50,278 bases of DNA from Planctomycetaceae bacterium (GTDB lineage Bacteria; Planctomycetota; Planctomycetia; Pirellulales; Pirellulaceae), in assembly GCA_002724245.1 (NCBI GenBank), contig PBOG01000038.1, positions 1 through 50,278 of the forward strand, read 5' to 3'. Each line of letters opens with the position of its first letter. Within the stretch, counting starts at the first letter, position 1. The notes below the pieces were generated by a model. The model ran no database searches, was not told the origin of the DNA, and saw only the letters and a program-made list of their open reading frames with translations. This document shows, in pieces, positions 26,383-34,384 of this stretch. The translations under genes were made by a program, and so were the position numbers.

Positions 26383-27288
26383 ATGGTACATCGGCATCAC
26401 TGGGCGGCTGTCACTGTCGGTAAGCAGCGTTTCCTGTTTGGCTGCTGGCTGGTGATCTGTGCTACACCGCTGGTCGCGCAGAATTCGCTACCGCCGCTGT
26501 TTAGTGAAGGTTCTGCGGAACAGCGTTTGCTGGACCAGATCAAAGTCAGCCGGCGACAGGAGAAACAGATTGGCCAGACGCAGTTTGCGAATTTTCGCAA
26601 GTCGCTGCGGGGTCGGGGTGTGAGGCTGTTAGTACGTGGCCGCGACGTGGAGTACATCCGGCAGTTAGTGGGTGTGTTACGCGAGCAAATGACCCATCGC
26701 GATCGTTATCCCAACTTTACGGTCTATTTGGCCAAAACCAGGTCGACAGACGCCCGCGCGTTTCCAGGCGGAATCATCATTGTCACGGCTGGCATGCTTG
26801 ATCTTGCCGAGACGGAAGCCGCGCTGGCGGGCGTGCTCGCACACGAGCTGTCTCACATTGATCGCGGTCACCAACTCGATCGTTACCGACGGCTGGCGGT
26901 TGCACAGGAGGGGTTTCCGCGGGGGCAGTTTTCCCTGACGGAGATGTTTTCTCGCGGGCGGCTTTTGATTAATACGTATGCACGCCCTTTTCGTCCCGAG
27001 CAGGAGAGTGAGGCAGACGCCGATGCCGCCCGCTGGACCTTGCGGAGCGGCTACAGTCCGCTTGAATTTGCACGGCTGTTTGATCGGTTTGCCAATCGTG
27101 CTGGCGGAGGGAATCCCCGCATAACTGATTTCTGGCGCAGCCATCCACCGCACCGCCAGCGATTAGCCGCCGTGGCTGACGTGGCGGCTGCGGAGGCCCG
27201 TCAACGCGGGATCGTGCTAACGCAGCTTTACGTAGGCCGAGAAAATCTCCAGCGACGTATTCCGCGGCACGAGAAAGCTTTTCCGTAA
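26383..27288 (+). CDS. Exported M48-family zinc metallopeptidase
   Basis: ATG 26383 gives 301 residues; the frame extends back to overlap the end of ureC but without family-like sequence. An N-terminal signal peptide (RFLFGCWLVICATPLVAQ) implies a periplasmic location. The zinc site is HELSH (H154, E155, H158), with the third ligand in the EAD motif at about E210. The segment FPGGIIIVTAGML and the C-terminal RSHPPHRQRL are typical of BepA/LoiP-like M48 peptidases, which act on misassembled outer-membrane proteins. A role in quality control of the porin is an attractive but unproven idea. It lacks the TPR domain of BepA. Confidence 0.88.
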   Translation: MVHRHHWAAVTVGKQRFLFGCWLVICATPLVAQNSLPPLFSEGSAEQRLLDQIKVSRRQEKQIGQTQFANFRKSLRGRGVRLLVRGRDVEYIRQLVGVLREQMTHRDRYPNFTVYLAKTRSTDARAFPGGIIIVTAGMLDLAETEAALAGVLAHELSHIDRGHQLDRYRRLAVAQEGFPRGQFSLTEMFSRGRLLINTYARPFRPEQESEADADAARWTLRSGYSPLEFARLFDRFANRAGGGNPRITDFWRSHPPHRQRLAAVADVAAAEARQRGIVLTQLYVGRENLQRRIPRHEKAFP

Positions 27289-27773
27289 CGTTCACGGATG
27301 CTCCTCAGCAAGCTCTGGCTGCTACCGGGCTGTCGAATAGTGCCAAGCCAGGGTACTCTCGGTATTGCAGAAAAAAAACAGTCAATTTGGGGGCAACGAT
27401 GGCAGCTTGGCTTGTCATTACCGCCCGCAGCGTTACCACTAATACAGGGCACCTATTGCGTCATAATGGCATGGCCAGGTTGGTCTCACGGGAAGTTGCT
27501 GGTCTGGACTGTGGTGATGGCCAGATTGGCAAAACCGGTTGGTGTGGCACATCGGGGGATGCCGATGGAATGGGTTGAGGTTATGCTGTTATGATCTGGC
27601 CTGTCCCGCTGGAGATGTTACTCGGGTTACTGTTGCCCTGATTGCGGCGGTGATTCGGTTTGTTGAGACTCGATAAACGACAAGGAAGTAACTCAGGACG
27701 CGTTTCCCAGCAAGAGCCAATTGCCTGAATGATGCGATTGGATCGCCACGTTTGCGTCCGGTACCGATAATCT
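27289..27773. other. Gene-poor stretch after the urea island
   Basis: Frames here are open for at most 98 codons (27298-27594, plus strand) and their translations look like no family I recognise, with no clear ribosome-binding site. There is an A-run at 27370-27377, but no hairpin precedes it. I found no terminator for the ureC/M48 transcript and no repeat or mobile-element remnant. Confidence 0.4.
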
Positions 27774-27917
27774 ATGTCTAAACGATGCCGCGATTGCCCT
27801 ACCATGGAGCTCAAACCAGATGCGTATCGATGGTACGAGACTCCATTAATGTTAGTGTTATTTGCACCCTATCGATGCAAACACTGCTTCAGACGCTACT
27901 TGCGTTGTATTCTCTAG
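27774..27917 (+). CDS. Small zinc-ribbon protein, 47 residues
   Basis: A short frame starting at ATG 27774 encodes 47 residues with two cysteine pairs, CRDC at residues 5-8 and CKHC at 35-38, around a segment containing RWYETPLMLVLFAPYRC. The pattern CxxC...R.WYE.PL......PYRCxxC.RRY matches small zinc-ribbon proteins seen in many bacteria, where the second pair is preceded by PYRC and followed by an aromatic. It should bind one zinc ion, and its hydrophobic middle might touch the membrane. No strong Shine-Dalgarno sequence is seen. An internal ATG at 27804 would lose the first pair. The stop is followed at once by a stem-loop. Function unknown. Confidence 0.6.
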   Translation: MSKRCRDCPTMELKPDAYRWYETPLMLVLFAPYRCKHCFRRYLRCIL

Positions 27918-27975
27918 GGCACCTGCAAGATGTGATCCCACTCGGGTTTCCTGGCTGATGACCTTGCAGGTTGCC
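27918..27975 (+). other. Stem-loop of 58 nt, possible terminator or structured RNA
   Basis: ACCTGCAAG (27921-27929) and CTTGCAGGT (27963-27971) pair perfectly, and GGC (27918-27920) pairs with GCC (27973-27975) past one bulged T, giving 12 base pairs. The 33-nt interior contains a small CCC-ACTC-GGG hairpin. It starts directly after the stop of the small zinc-ribbon ORF. There is no U-run after it, so it is not a standard intrinsic terminator. Confidence 0.5.
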
Positions 27976-28255
27976 GGGAGTACCGCCCCTGAGTATCTCG
28001 ATTTCCCGCGGATGGCTGGTGCACAGCAGCTGTCAGTGCAGAACGCTGTTGTGTTTCAACTGGCGATTCGTGACGGGGATTACAGCGCGGCAAGGCGCTG
28101 TCCCAGGGACAGTTTCTAAAAGCACCCCGTAGTGGGCGCAGTTAGGTAGATGGCGAGCGAAATGTTAAGCTGGCCGTTTGTGAGGGCACGTGGCTGGTGC
28201 CAGGCCAGTGAGCGTGTGATTCTACAACGCGATCCCAGAAAAAAGGGAATGTGAA

Positions 28256-29245
28256 ATGTCGACAATACGGATTGCTGTTTGTGTGACCGTGACGTGTTTC
28301 TTGGGAATCAATCACTCGTTCTCCAAGGCAGAGGAATTGCCGGAGGTGTCGCGGGCGGATGTCGAAAAGATGATCGGTCAACTTTCCAATTGGGGACGTT
28401 GGGGTGACACGGATGAGCTTGGTACGCTCAATTTGATTACTCCACAGAAACGGCGGGAGGCGGCTGCACTGGTGAAAGCGGGTGTGTCTGTTTCCATGGC
28501 CCACGACGCGGTAAAAATTGAGATGGATAGTTCCAGTCCGTTTGAACACGAGGTTTCCATTAATCGCAGTGCGGACGACGTGGGTGGAGCCGGTGACCGT
28601 TACAGTGTTTCCTATCATGGATTTACGCACACTCATATCGACGCGCTCTGTCACGTCTTCTACAAGGATCGAATGTACAACGGTCTTTCCGCTGAGCTCG
28701 TTACAAAAACCGGCGCTGGCCGGCTATCGATCCATGCCGTCAAACGGGGCATCTTTACACGTGGTGTTTTGATGGATATGCCGGCCCTGTTTGGCGTGCG
28801 TTATCTGGAAGGAAAGAAAGCGATTTATCCTCGGGATCTGGAGGCTTGGGAAAAAAAGGCGGGCTTCAAGGTTTCCAGTGGGGATGCGTTGTTGATTCAC
28901 ACGGGACGCTGGACACGGCGGAAGGTCGAGGGAAAGTGGGAAATTATGAAAAATTCAGCTGGCCTGCATGTCTCCTGTCTGCCTTGGCTCAAACAGCGCG
29001 ACGTGGCCATCGTGGGTAGTGATTTGGCGCTGGACGTCATGCCCTCGGGGTGCCCGGAGATTGAGTTGCCGGTTCATTTGGGAGTCGTCTATGGACTGGG
29101 ATCGTGCATTCTTGACGTGTGTGATTTTCGCGCCGTTGCCAAGGAGGCGCGTCAGCGTCGGCGCTGGACGTTTCTATTGAATGTCTGTCCACTCGCCGTC
29201 GAAGGCGGCACTGGCTCTCCCATTAACCCGATTGCCACGTTCTGA
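28256..29245 (+). CDS. Exported cyclase-family (kynurenine formamidase-like) metal hydrolase
   Basis: ATG 28256 follows AAGGGA about 8 nt upstream. The 329-residue product starts with a signal peptide ending near SFSKAEE. It belongs to the cyclase family (PF04199), whose members hydrolyse amides or lactones at a metal centre. The family motif HxGTHxDxPxH appears here as HTHIDALCH (H125-H133): histidines and aspartate are kept, but the usual Gly and Pro differ. WGDTDELGTLN near residue 50 and the C-terminal SPINPIATF match the long form of the family, found in many environmental bacteria. The substrate is unknown. The gene is 66 bp before the Gfo/Idh/MocA gene, so a shared transcript is possible. 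Confidence 0.85.
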   Translation: MSTIRIAVCVTVTCFLGINHSFSKAEELPEVSRADVEKMIGQLSNWGRWGDTDELGTLNLITPQKRREAAALVKAGVSVSMAHDAVKIEMDSSSPFEHEVSINRSADDVGGAGDRYSVSYHGFTHTHIDALCHVFYKDRMYNGLSAELVTKTGAGRLSIHAVKRGIFTRGVLMDMPALFGVRYLEGKKAIYPRDLEAWEKKAGFKVSSGDALLIHTGRWTRRKVEGKWEIMKNSAGLHVSCLPWLKQRDVAIVGSDLALDVMPSGCPEIELPVHLGVVYGLGSCILDVCDFRAVAKEARQRRRWTFLLNVCPLAVEGGTGSPINPIATF

Positions 29246-29311
29246 GGTACTGGCCAGACGGCGATCAGTGCAGGGTACGTACTTTGAGATACTTTCGTTG
29301 GGGAACTGTAG

Positions 29312-30628
29312 ATGGATAAAGGCAGTCGTCGTGGTTTCTTGAAGCAAACGGGGAGCCAGGCAGTCGGGGCGGGTACGGCGCTCGCTGTACGGGGAGCGGC
29401 TGGGGCAAACCGCCGGTTGCGTCTGGCGGTCATCGGTTGCGGAGGCCAGGGTACCAGTGGTCATGTGGACGGTTTGGCCTCGCTCAAGAACGATCAGGTC
29501 GATCTGGTCTACGTGTGTGACCCGGACAGAAAACGCCGTACGACTGCTGCGGAACGGGCGGGCGGCGCAGAGCCCGTGGGCGACCTGCGGAAAATTCTGG
29601 ATGACAAGTCGATCGACGGCGTAAGTATTGCAACTCCAGACCATTGGCATGTGCCGGCGGCCTTGTTGGCGCTCGAGGCGGGCAAGGGCGTCTACCTGGA
29701 AAAGCCATGTTCCCACAACGTCCGCGAAGGGCGTTTGCTTGTGGAGGCGGTTCGCAGGACTGGCGGAGTCCTGCAGCACGGAACGCAGGCTCGCAGTGAT
29801 CCGGGATTTACCGAGGCCGTCGGGATGCTACGTCAGGGCGTGATTGGAGAGGTCCTGGTGGCGCGGGCCTGGAACATTCAAAGACGATCTGCGATCGGAA
29901 ACGGCCAGCCCGGCCCTCCGCCAGCGGGGCTGGATTATGACACCTGGGTGGGGCCCGCCCCGATGATTCCCTTTCAGGCCAACCGACACCACTACAATTG
30001 GCACTGGTGGTATCACTATGGCACAGGTGACCTCGGCAATGATGGGGTGCACGAGTTTGATATGGCGCGTTGGGGCCTGGGGGTCACCGGCCATCCCAGC
30101 CAGGTGGCAGTGATTGGCGGTAAATACTTTTTTGATGATGATCAGCAGTTCCCGGATACGGTGACTGCCACATTTGAGTATCCAGGCGATGGGGCAGTAG
30201 GACATCGCAAGCAGCTGGTGTTTGAGATGAGGATTTGGTGCACGAACTACCCCCACCAGGTTGATGGTGGCGTTGAGTTTTACGGTACGAAAGGCAAGCT
30301 GTTTGTCAGCCGACGGGGGAAGTTCCAGGTCTGGGGTGAACGCAACCAGAAACACGCGGCGACACTTTCCAGGGCGCCGCAGATGAATGTCACCCGTCAT
30401 CTGCAGACATGGATTTCTGCGCTGCGTGGCGAAGGGGCTACTACGGCGAACGCGGAAGTTGCACACCATGCTGCAACATTGTGTCACCTGGCAAATATCG
30501 GCTGTCGCGTGGGACGTTCGTTCGGCTTTGATCCACAGGAGGAGGCGATCATGAATGACCCGCAGGCGGCTGCAGGCATGCGGCGCGCGTATCGTCCGCA
30601 ACATTGGGCGGTGCCCCGTGGTGCGTAG
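29312..30628 (+). CDS. Tat-exported Gfo/Idh/MocA-family oxidoreductase
   Basis: The 438-residue product begins with a twin-arginine signal (SRRGFLKQTGSQAVGAGTALA). The NAD(P)-binding Rossmann motif is LAVIGCGGQG (about 37-46), and the family's EKP catalytic motif is present as YLEKPCSHN. TPDHWHVPAALLALEAGKG is the usual sequence in the many planctomycete members. These enzymes oxidise, reduce or remodel sugars, and exported ones use tightly bound cofactor. The C-terminal half has NDGVHEFDMARWGLG, typical of the family. The substrate is unknown. It lies between the cyclase-family gene and the AroE-like gene on the same strand. Confidence 0.9.
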   Translation: MDKGSRRGFLKQTGSQAVGAGTALAVRGAAGANRRLRLAVIGCGGQGTSGHVDGLASLKNDQVDLVYVCDPDRKRRTTAAERAGGAEPVGDLRKILDDKSIDGVSIATPDHWHVPAALLALEAGKGVYLEKPCSHNVREGRLLVEAVRRTGGVLQHGTQARSDPGFTEAVGMLRQGVIGEVLVARAWNIQRRSAIGNGQPGPPPAGLDYDTWVGPAPMIPFQANRHHYNWHWWYHYGTGDLGNDGVHEFDMARWGLGVTGHPSQVAVIGGKYFFDDDQQFPDTVTATFEYPGDGAVGHRKQLVFEMRIWCTNYPHQVDGGVEFYGTKGKLFVSRRGKFQVWGERNQKHAATLSRAPQMNVTRHLQTWISALRGEGATTANAEVAHHAATLCHLANIGCRVGRSFGFDPQEEAIMNDPQAAAGMRRAYRPQHWAVPRGA

Positions 30629-30750
30629 GTGGCGGATCGCAGTGGTGTGACGACGCTTCACGATACATTGTTTGTCTGGAAGGTGTTGCTGACGTCGTTG
30701 TTGTTTGGGGTTTCAATTCTCGGGCATTTTTTTCTGATCGGGATTTCGGT

Positions 30751-31608
30751 ATGGCGACAGACTGGAACTTTTTGCAAGAACTTGTTTTTAATTTTGGTCA
30801 TCAGCTGGCGACGAACCCTACGCAATACATGATGGAGCAGGCGTTCGCCCATCACGGACTCAACTGGCGCTATGTTCAGTTCGAATTCACCGAGGACAAG
30901 CTTGCGGACGCAGTCCAGGCGATGCGCGTGCTGGGGTTCCGCGGCGGGAATTGCACCATTCCCTACAAGGTCGCCATCATTTCCCACCTGGATGGATTGG
31001 GGGAATCTGCTGCGCTTATGGAAGCAGTGAATTGTGTGGTGTTGCGCGAGGGACAACTCATTGGCGAAAATACGGATGGCAAAGGATTCTTGCAGTCGTT
31101 TCGAGGCGTTGCCGAACCGGCAGGTAAACGAGTGACCTTGTTGGGGGCAGGAGGCGCAGCGCGGGCCATCGCAGTCGAACTGGCGCTGGCCGGAGCCGCG
31201 TCGCTAACGATTGTCAACCGCGATGCGCAACGCGGTGAGGCATTGACGCGATTGATTGCAGACCGAACCGCGGCGCGTGCAAACTTCGTACCCTGGGACG
31301 GGCAATATGCAGTCGACCCAGACACAGAAGTTTTGGTGAACGCGACTTCCGTCGGCATGAATGACGCGACGGCGGAGGTTGCTCTGGCGTATGATTCACT
31401 GAGGGCGGATTTGCTGGTTGCTGATGTGATTGTCGACCCCCCACAGACAGCCCTGTTGCGGGCCGCTGCCGAACGGGGCTGCACGACATTGGATGGGTTG
31501 GGGATGGTCGTGAATCAGGCGCAGATCGCGTTTGGCTACTGGACTGGCATTGAGGCACAGCCTGGTGTGATGCGTGATGCGTTGCAGCAGGTGCTGCAAG
31601 GTGAGTAA
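30751..31608 (+). CDS. Shikimate dehydrogenase-like protein (AroE family)
   Basis: Start ATG 30751 gives 285 residues; the frame continues upstream without family-like sequence. AroE reduces 3-dehydroshikimate with NADPH in aromatic amino acid synthesis. Visible family features are the catalytic lysine in NCTIPYK (K73), GENTDGKGF, the NADP-binding LLGAGGAARAIAVEL, the NATSVGM motif, and DGLGMVVNQAQIAFGYWTG at the end. The N-terminal substrate motif is odd: where AroE has HSxSPxxHN, this protein has LATNPTQYMME, so the two serines that hold the shikimate carboxylate are replaced. It may therefore be a divergent AroE or a paralogue with another substrate. I leave the symbol blank for that reason. 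Confidence 0.82.
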   Translation: MATDWNFLQELVFNFGHQLATNPTQYMMEQAFAHHGLNWRYVQFEFTEDKLADAVQAMRVLGFRGGNCTIPYKVAIISHLDGLGESAALMEAVNCVVLREGQLIGENTDGKGFLQSFRGVAEPAGKRVTLLGAGGAARAIAVELALAGAASLTIVNRDAQRGEALTRLIADRTAARANFVPWDGQYAVDPDTEVLVNATSVGMNDATAEVALAYDSLRADLLVADVIVDPPQTALLRAAAERGCTTLDGLGMVVNQAQIAFGYWTGIEAQPGVMRDALQQVLQGE

Positions 31609-31684
31609 CAGACCTGCAAACGTCGTGGTCACACGGCCGGGTGCCGCTTGGCCGTCCCGTGCTGCGGTTTGCACGCTGGCGGTG

Positions 31685-33067
31685 TTAACCAAGCTCACGA
31701 ATAGGGCGCCGATTGGCTTCCACAAGATAGCGAGGACGACCATTCAGATCGGGGATCTTGACTTGGTTCACGTCGATACCCAGTCGCTGGTAAAGCGTGG
31801 CGAAGACTTCCTGGACGTGGACAGGGCGATCGACTGGCCGGCCGCCGCTCGGGTCGGTGGTACCGACGATCTGCCCCGGCTGCAGTCCACCGCCAGTGAT
31901 TAGCACCGATTGTGTGCCAGGCCAGTGGTCGCGTCCCCCTTTGGCGTTGATTCGAGGGGTGCGCCCAAATTCTCCCCAGACGACCACGGTGACGTGGTCG
32001 GAGAGTCCGCGTTGGTGCAGGTCATCAAGGAAGACCGACAGCGCGTGATCGAAGACAGGCAGGTATTTGCGGGAGAGGTACTCAATGCTTCCTTCGCGGT
32101 TGGCGTGCCAATCCCAGGCGCCAAAGGAAACGGTGACACAGCGGACACCCACTTCCACCAGCCGGCGCGCCAGTAAAAGATGTTTTGGGCTTTGTGGCGC
32201 GCCGCCGAAGCTGGGATCAGTCTTTTGCGTTTTCCCGTAGCGTTCAAGCGTTCGCGGATCTTCACGTTCCAGGTCGAGTGCCTCCGCGAGGCGACTGGAA
32301 GTCAGCAGACCGAAGGCCCGTTGCTGAAAGTTCGTGACACTGTCTGGCTGGCCTGAGGCTTCGCGGCGACGTAATGCGGCGAGCAACTTTCGCCGATGGT
32401 CGAAGCGGGCCAGATCAATTCCATTCAGGACGAGGTCCGATTGAACATCACCCTCCAGGGCCAGTGGGATATGGCTGCGCCCAGTGAATCCCGGCCAGGA
32501 AACTTTCCCGGATGCATCGTGCAGACCACGGTTATTGTAGGGTCCGTAACCCATCTTGGGAGCTGCGTCGATATAGGGCAGCATGCCCTGGCGGCCGGGC
32601 CCTAGTACGAGTGAAGCGACAGAACCAAAAGTGGGCCAGCCGCCGGCGGGTTCCATGTCGCCAGGCCGACCACCCGGTCGGCCGGTATAGCACTGAAACG
32701 ACTCATGTCGGTTTTGCATGCCGACCAGCGTGCGGATGATCGAGAAACGATGTGCCATGCTGGATAACTTGGGGAGCAGTTCGCAGAACTGGACCCCCGG
32801 AAGGCTGGTCGCGATCGGAGAGTAAGAGCCGCGAATCTCCGCAGGGGCATGGGGTTTCGGGTCGAATGTTTCGTGTTGGGTGGGGCCGCCGGGAAGATAA
32901 ACCATGATCACCGAACGCGTCGGTGTGTTCTCGACCGGGCTCGCCTCGGAGAACTGGACGGAAGGTAGTCCCAGTGCGCCGGTACCCAGTGCGCCGATAC
33001 GCAGAAAACTGCGTCGCGCCAAGCCATCACAAAAACCGTGTCGAGGGGTTCCAAATAAAGTCAGCAA
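31685..33067 (-). CDS. DUF1501 protein (sulfatase-like fold, exported)
   Basis: The family usually begins with LT.FG.P..GFCDG..RR.FL. Here that motif starts at a TTG (33067) with GGAG 8 nt upstream, so I prefer it to the GTG at 33091; the product is 460 residues. A twin-arginine-like signal (LARRSFLRIGALGTGALG) follows. Core features are VYLPGGPTQHETFDPKP, AWDWHANREGSIEYL, VVVWGEFGRTPRINAKGGRDHW and the closing region LNGRPRYLVE. DUF1501 proteins are abundant in planctomycetes, have an alkaline-phosphatase-like fold and usually pair with DUF1549/DUF1553 proteins; this copy has no such partner next to it. Function unproven. It converges on the aroE-like gene and diverges from xylF. Confidence 0.9.
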   Translation of the reverse strand: MLTLFGTPRHGFCDGLARRSFLRIGALGTGALGLPSVQFSEASPVENTPTRSVIMVYLPGGPTQHETFDPKPHAPAEIRGSYSPIATSLPGVQFCELLPKLSSMAHRFSIIRTLVGMQNRHESFQCYTGRPGGRPGDMEPAGGWPTFGSVASLVLGPGRQGMLPYIDAAPKMGYGPYNNRGLHDASGKVSWPGFTGRSHIPLALEGDVQSDLVLNGIDLARFDHRRKLLAALRRREASGQPDSVTNFQQRAFGLLTSSRLAEALDLEREDPRTLERYGKTQKTDPSFGGAPQSPKHLLLARRLVEVGVRCVTVSFGAWDWHANREGSIEYLSRKYLPVFDHALSVFLDDLHQRGLSDHVTVVVWGEFGRTPRINAKGGRDHWPGTQSVLITGGGLQPGQIVGTTDPSGGRPVDRPVHVQEVFATLYQRLGIDVNQVKIPDLNGRPRYLVEANRRPIRELG

Positions 33068-33349
33068 AGCAGGGGCTCCGGATAAAACCACTGACCACTA
33101 CGACGTGCGGGTAGGTTTATCATATATCGGCGCACTAGGCTGTGGAAAGCCAGATTGGTTCTCTTTGTGACGCTGTCCGGGGGCCGCCGGCGCCGCAGTT
33201 CGGCAGCGAATGTGACTGATGTGCTAGTCAAGGGTGCGGCGGTCCGCTGCCGCATCGATCCCTCTACAGCCTCTGAACACGGTTGGGCCTCAACTATGGT
33301 ACGATTGCGGCTGCCACTTCAGGAGCCGGAATTGACCGGAGAGGGTGCC

Positions 33350-34384
33350 ATGTCAGTGCGAACGAGTCTGGCTTGTCTTTCACTTGTGTTGAGCGTGTCG
33401 ATTGGTTGGACGATTTCCCGGTCCGACAGGGACGCGGCGGCGCCGGCCGAAGAATCCAAGGTGGTTTTGGGGTTGTCGTTAGGAACTCTGCAGCAGGAAC
33501 GTTGGATTCGCGATCAGGAACAGTTCAAGAAGCGGGCCGCAGAATTGGGCGCGGAAGTCCTTGTGCAATCGGGGAATAGCGATGGCCAAAAGCAGATTCA
33601 GGACATCGAATCCCTGATCACCAGAGAAGTTGACGTGTTGGTGATCGTCGCGTTCAATCCGGCGGCACTACAGAAAGCGGTTGAGTTGGCCCAGAAAGCG
33701 AACGTGCCGGTGATCTGTTACGATCGCATGATCATCGATTGTGACGTCGACTTGTACATCAGTTTTGACAACATTCGCGTAGGCAAGTTACAAGCCTCAT
33801 CGCTCGTGAAACGCCTGGGTGGGCGCGGCAGGATCGTACGGGTCCACGGGCCCAAGACGGATCACACCGCGCAGCTCTTCAAACAAGGTCAGGATCAGGT
33901 CCTGGAACCACTGATCAAGTCGGGAGCGATCGAAGTCGTGCACGAGGATTACGCGGAGAGTTACCGACCAGAAGCCGCCAAACGGATTGTGAATGCCGCG
34001 ATCACCGCCCAGGGCCGAGACCTGGACGCAATTCTGGCGGTCAATGATGGAACGGCGGGCGGTGCAGTGCAGGCTTTGCTGGATGAAGGCCTCGCCGGCA
34101 AAGTCTATGTGACGGGGCAGGATGCAGATCTGGCGGCGTGTCAACGCATCTTGCGGGGTTCACAAACAATGACGGTCTATAAACCGCTGCCACGTTTGGC
34201 GATTGCAGCAGCTGATGCTGCTTTTGCGATGGCGTCCGGCAGGCCGTTGATTGCCCGGTACGCGGTCTCCAATGGATACAAGGAGGTGCCCAGTATTCTC
34301 GAAGAGGTAATCGCCGTAAATCGCGAGAACCTGTTCGAGACGGTGGTCCAGGATGGATTTCATCGAGAGGAAGATTTGCGTTGA
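33350..34384 (+). CDS. xylF: Xylose-type sugar ABC transporter substrate-binding protein XylF
   Basis: ATG 33350 has GGAGAGG upstream and gives 344 residues. A signal peptide (SLACLSLVLSVSIGW) sends it to the periplasm. The sequence follows the XylF pattern: VVLGLSLGTLQQERWIRDQ, LVQSGNSDGQKQIQDIE, CYDRMIIDCDVDLYISFDN and VTGQDADLAACQRI with QTMTVYKP. XylF binds D-xylose in well-studied bacteria. The family also takes other pentoses, so the sugar here is likely but not certain. The stop overlaps the TTG start of xylG by 4 nt. No xylose isomerase or kinase gene is in the window. Confidence 0.9.
   Translation: MSVRTSLACLSLVLSVSIGWTISRSDRDAAAPAEESKVVLGLSLGTLQQERWIRDQEQFKKRAAELGAEVLVQSGNSDGQKQIQDIESLITREVDVLVIVAFNPAALQKAVELAQKANVPVICYDRMIIDCDVDLYISFDNIRVGKLQASSLVKRLGGRGRIVRVHGPKTDHTAQLFKQGQDQVLEPLIKSGAIEVVHEDYAESYRPEAAKRIVNAAITAQGRDLDAILAVNDGTAGGAVQALLDEGLAGKVYVTGQDADLAACQRILRGSQTMTVYKPLPRLAIAAADAAFAMASGRPLIARYAVSNGYKEVPSILEEVIAVNRENLFETVVQDGFHREEDLR

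Noticed and set aside
27298-27594. 98-codon open frame in the gene-poor region
   Set aside because: No ribosome-binding site, no recognisable domain, and Trp-rich composition without pattern; could be real but not supported.
27955-27961. CTGATGA, the core of hammerhead ribozymes, inside the stem-loop region
   Set aside because: No nearby GAAA segment with a pairing stem II is present; the closest GAAA is about 190 nt away and its flanks do not pair correctly.
29828-30661. Open frame of 277 codons on the minus strand
   Set aside because: It is the antisense of the Gfo/Idh/MocA gene, rich in Arg, His and Cys as expected of a shadow frame.
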